A DNA stretch of 64,000 nucleotides from Hyphomonas atlantica corrig. (GTDB lineage: Bacteria > Pseudomonadota > Alphaproteobacteria > Caulobacterales > Hyphomonadaceae). Under the pieces are notes generated by a model. It searched no databases, was not told the DNA's origin, and worked only from the letters and a program-made list of their open reading frames with translations. The stretch spans positions 1-64,000 of the forward strand of contig NZ_AWFH01000061.1 of NCBI RefSeq assembly GCF_000682715.1, written 5' to 3'. Positions 62,001 through 64,000 of this stretch are shown here, in pieces (position 1 is the stretch's first letter; each line of letters opens with the position of its first letter). The translations under genes and the position numbers were made by a program.

Positions 62001-62193
62001 GGGCGCCGAAACGCGGTCAGCGATTGGTGTCCTCATCCTGTTTGGTGTGATTGCAGCAGCGCTGGTGACAGTGCTGTTCGTTCCAACTGCGTATGCGCTG
62101 ATTGCACGTGGCAGCGGCTCTCCCGGAGATGTCGCCCGGAAGCTGGAAGCGGAAAGTGCGAGCGTCGATCAGGCGGCTGTGCCGGCCGAATAG
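59065..62193 (+). CDS. RND efflux pump, inner-membrane transporter (AcrB/HAE1-like)
   Basis: Proton-driven pump of 1042 residues. It has the duplicated RND layout: TM1 (VFASVLALILVIFGLVSF), a large periplasmic porter domain, TM2-TM6 including the proton-relay Asp pair in GLVVDDAIVVLEN, a second porter domain, and TM7-TM12 ending near GVIAAALVTVLFVPTAYAL. The sequence is nearest the HAE1 family that exports drugs, dyes and hydrophobic acids. It follows the adaptor gene by three bases. No local TetR or MarR regulator lies next to the operon. The adjoining siderophore receptor raises the possibility of a link to iron, but there is no direct sign of it. Confidence 0.95.
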   Translation: MLLSDTSIKRPVFASVLALILVIFGLVSFERLPLREYPDIDAPIVSIDTRYPGASASVVETRITQIIEDRIAGVEGIRYIDSNSSDGRSRISVEFGIDQDIDVAANDIRDRISGVMDNLPEDTDPPEVEKADSNDDVIIWLNLASETMTTPELSDYAQRYLVDRFSALDGVARVRVGGSRDYALRVWIDRRKLAARNLTVSEIIQALRSENIEAPAGSLESEKRTFTVRIDRTFRTPEEFAALVIAEGADGYLVRLGDVARVERGTVEDRNMFRGNGVPMVGLGIIKQSTANTVEVAAGARDLAERLNETLPEGMIIARSFDSSVFIDASIREVYTTLAIAVGLVTLVIFIFLGSIRATIIPAITVPISIVATFIVLYALGLSVNLLTLLALVLAIGLVVDDAIVVLENIVRRIEEEGETPLVAAFRGTRQVGFAVVATTLVLISVFVPITFMRGDVGRLFTEFALTMAAAVAFSSILALTLAPMLASKLLKREKNTGVMAALPNAIDRGFGRLRVGYAWVLDKLIMRPIAVGAILIALFGGAYGLSQTIEQEYVPIEDRGAFFVSIRGPEGASYDYMERYMDEIERRMLPYTESGEVNRLLLRAPGFGSSSFNQGFMIVVLNDWSERRPADEIIGEVNGKLSDLPGIRAFAIMRQGLGGGTGKPIQFVLGGPSYETLVEWRDTFIAALEENNPGLVDIDWDYKETQPQYRIQVNYDRAADLGVTVSDIGETLQTMLGSRQVTTYIDDGEEYDVILEGLRSEQNTPNDVQNIYVRSARSGELIPLSNLVSIMPIADSPTLNRYNRVRAITIEAGLADGAALGTVLDAMQATARDVLPQEAIIDFKGQSLDFKTSGQSILFVFATGLVIVFLVLAAQFESYRHPIIIMLCVPATLAGGMLGIWLTGNSLNIYTQIGLIMLVGLAAKNGILIVEFANQLRDEGREFHDAIKEASLARFRPIVMTSLTTAAGALPLILSSGAGAETRSAIGVLILFGVIAAALVTVLFVPTAYALIARGSGSPGDVARKLEAESASVDQAAVPAE

Positions 62194-62353
62194 CCTGTGT
62201 CGCTTTTTGTCGCTTGGTGTCGCCGAGACTAATCGAACTGTCTGCGCAGCTACAAAACATGATTGGCTTGGCCGCGCGATGCCCAGGGGCACGCACCAAT
62301 GCTGTGAGCGAAGTGTGGCTTCTTCGTCACGACGATTGATATTCCAAAGAAAA

Positions 62354-62368
62354 TGAGCCGCATTCTCA
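62354..62368. promoter_or_regulatory. Fur-like dyad 1 upstream of the siderophore receptor
   Basis: TGAGCCGCATTCTCA, 7-1-7 symmetry with conserved TGAG/CTCA ends. It lies 75 bases before a second copy that matches it in 13 of 15 positions, and 114 bases before the receptor start. Confidence 0.5.
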
Positions 62369-62428
62369 GGAATGCGTGTGCTGTGCGATTGACTTGCAAT
62401 AGCATGGCTCGTAGGTGCCCTCTAGTAT

Positions 62429-62443
62429 TGAGATGCATTCTCA
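62429..62443. promoter_or_regulatory. Fur-like dyad 2 upstream of the siderophore receptor
   Basis: TGAGATGCATTCTCA, with perfect 5-base arms. It lies 39 bases before the receptor ATG, a good place for repression of a promoter. The similarity to TGAGAATNATTCTCA-type Fur sites and the receptor's family both point to iron control. Confidence 0.6.
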
Positions 62444-62467
62444 CATCTGTTTTCTAGAGGTTACATC

Positions 62468-64000
62468 ATGAGTATTTCGAAGGTTGGCGCAGTCAGCACT
62501 GTCGCGCTTGTTATCGGCATGGCTGCCGCGTCGCCGGCATTGGCACAAAGCAGCGACGATGAGAGCCGTCAGGAGACCGTGATCGTCACGGGCACGACAG
62601 GTTCGTTCGGCGCGACAAAGAACGAAACGCCCATCGTTGAGACCGCACGATCGCTGTCGGTCGAAACGTCTGACATGTTCATCGACAAGGGGGCGCTGCG
62701 TCTCGCTGATACGCTGACCTATGTCGCGGGTGTGACCGCCGAGCCTTATGGCTTTTCCACACGGGGTGACTTCCCGTTCTCCCGTGGCCTCAGCATCCCT
62801 CGCTATCGCGACTCCGTTCAGGAATTGTTTGGCAGCTATAATTCGACCCGCGCCGACGTTTACACGATTGAGCAGGTTGAGGTTCTGAAAGGGCCCGCCT
62901 CTGTCCTTTACGGTCAAGGATCCCCTGGCGGGATCGCAAACTATGTTTCCAAGACTCCTCAGGAAGATTTCGGTGGTGAAATCGCTGCGGAGCTCGGCAA
63001 CTTTGATCGCTACCAGATTGCAGGTGACGTGACCGGGCCAGTCGCTGGATCGGACGGAAAGCTGCTTTATCGTGTCGTTGGCGTCTATCGCGATACGGGT
63101 ACACAGATTGACGAAGTCGACGAGACCACCACGGTCTTCATGCCATCCCTTTCCTGGCTACCGACACCTGATACGAAGTTCACTATCATCGGCTTGCTGC
63201 AGGAGACTGACAGCGACGCGGCCGCCCAGTTCATTCCGATTGAAGGGACGCTGGAGCCTCACAATGTGACGGGCGAGTTCATCGACACGGACGTCTATGT
63301 TGGCGAGCCTGGTTTCAATCGATACGACACAGATTCCCAGCAGGTCACCTTGCTGGCTGAGCATCGCATCAATGATGTGTTCAAACTCGAAGCAACCGCC
63401 CTGTGGCGCTCTGGTGAGGCTGACTACCACCAGGCGTGGCCAACATTCACAGGTGCCAGCCGCTATCTGAATCAATATCTGGGCGCGCCTCTCTTTACCG
63501 AGACAACCGTAGCTCGAACCTTCTATCAGGGCGACAACACGTTTGATCAGCTGGCGGGCGATGTCCGCGTGCGTGCGGACTTCACGACGGGCGCGTTTGA
63601 GCATCAATTGCTTGCAGGCGTACAATATCAGGACGTCGAAACGGACAGCGATTCTTCGTACTATTTTGCCGGTGGCGTGTTGCAGGGCGATTTCAGCTAT
63701 GTCTTCGACCTGGCAAATCCGGTGTACGGAAACTACCCAGACCAGGCCGTGTTTGACGCCATCTATAACGACAATCCGGCTTCTACAGTTCAGGATCTCG
63801 GCATCTATGTTTCCGACCAGATTTCCTACGAAAACTGGCGCTTCACGCTTGGCCTTCGTAGCGACAATGTCGAAAATGACAGCGGCACAGTCGTTCAGGA
63901 TGATGATGCCATTTCAACCAGCGTCGGTGTGCTCTACCGGTTCGACAATGGCTTTGCGCCTTATGCGAGCTATTCGGAATCCTTCGAGACTGTCGTTGGT
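62468..64000 (+). CDS. TonB-dependent siderophore receptor, cut by the window edge
   Basis: The first 511 residues of an outer-membrane receptor; the gene continues past 64000. A signal peptide (VALVIGMAAASPALAQ) is followed by a TonB-box-like QETVIVTG, and a plug with TARSLSVETSDMFIDKGA, FPFSRGLSIPRYRDSVQELF, VYTIEQVEVLKGPASVLYG and GQGSPGGIANYVSKTPQ, which is the standard siderophore-receptor plug. The barrel has started. AGAGG precedes the ATG. Two Fur-like dyads upstream agree with iron-regulated siderophore uptake. The siderophore class cannot be told. Confidence 0.92.
   Translation, partial: MSISKVGAVSTVALVIGMAAASPALAQSSDDESRQETVIVTGTTGSFGATKNETPIVETARSLSVETSDMFIDKGALRLADTLTYVAGVTAEPYGFSTRGDFPFSRGLSIPRYRDSVQELFGSYNSTRADVYTIEQVEVLKGPASVLYGQGSPGGIANYVSKTPQEDFGGEIAAELGNFDRYQIAGDVTGPVAGSDGKLLYRVVGVYRDTGTQIDEVDETTTVFMPSLSWLPTPDTKFTIIGLLQETDSDAAAQFIPIEGTLEPHNVTGEFIDTDVYVGEPGFNRYDTDSQQVTLLAEHRINDVFKLEATALWRSGEADYHQAWPTFTGASRYLNQYLGAPLFTETTVARTFYQGDNTFDQLAGDVRVRADFTTGAFEHQLLAGVQYQDVETDSDSSYYFAGGVLQGDFSYVFDLANPVYGNYPDQAVFDAIYNDNPASTVQDLGIYVSDQISYENWRFTLGLRSDNVENDSGTVVQDDDAISTSVGVLYRFDNGFAPYASYSESFETVVG

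Noticed and set aside
1-64000. CRISPR arrays, tRNA or rRNA genes, insertion sequences, phage genes
   Set aside because: No regular spaced repeats, cloverleaf-like tRNA ends, rRNA stretches, transposase motifs or phage structural genes were recognised on either strand.

Overview
The window looks like an alphaproteobacterial chromosome, most likely a marine heterotroph of the Hyphomonadaceae/Caulobacterales type. This is inferred from gene content: three TonB-dependent receptors, a ScfR-type regulator beside the glyoxylate-shunt genes, and a RhaI/RhaD(aldolase-dehydrogenase)/RhaK rhamnose route. No rRNA, tRNA, CRISPR array, insertion sequence or prophage was recognised.

Layout. (1) 346-9476 is a phosphorus-scavenging neighbourhood: a PhnD-PhnC-PhnE type ABC importer on the minus strand, a divergent RpiR/SIS regulator, a HAD phosphatase, a TonB-dependent receptor and a Tat-exported PhoD phosphatase. 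(2) 9537-12308 is aconitase B, with a Fur-like dyad in its upstream region. (3) 12640-38708 is a 26-kb catabolic island. It holds an amidohydrolase, a RutE-type reductase, an M20 hydrolase, a DODA-type extradiol dioxygenase, a free FmdA-type amidase, an AraC regulator fused to a second FmdA-type amidase, a Rieske oxygenase with a ferredoxin, a second AraC regulator, a VOC protein, a PfkB kinase, an SDR, two TauD/TfdA-type oxygenases, a RutA-like flavin monooxygenase, a RutB-like cysteine hydrolase, five inner-membrane transporters (three of them MFS) and a TonB receptor. The content fits degradation of an amide-containing N-heterocycle or aromatic, but the substrate cannot be read from the sequence. 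(4) 38728-43621 is the glyoxylate shunt: ScfR/RamB-like regulator, malate synthase and isocitrate lyase. (5) 43715-47393 holds a membrane-anchored GH2 glycosidase, a divergent TetR regulator with paired operator palindromes between them, and an MFS remnant. (6) 47377-56202 encodes a complete L-rhamnose to pyruvate route (DeoR, RhaI, RhaD, RhaK, LldD) with an NCS1-type permease. (7) 56525-62193 is a tripartite RND efflux operon preceded by two small reading frames. (8) 62468 to the right edge is the start of a siderophore-type TonB receptor behind two Fur-like dyads.

How the parts connect. Rhamnose catabolism yields DHAP and L-lactaldehyde; RhaD's second domain and LldD should carry the latter to pyruvate. 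Two-carbon units can be assimilated through AceA/AceB. The catabolic island pairs outer-membrane uptake and several MFS carriers with oxygenases and amidases; its most unusual part is the AraC-amidase fusion at 22241-24565. Matching TGAG..GC.TTCTCA dyads upstream of acnB and of the siderophore receptor suggest a shared iron-responsive regulator.
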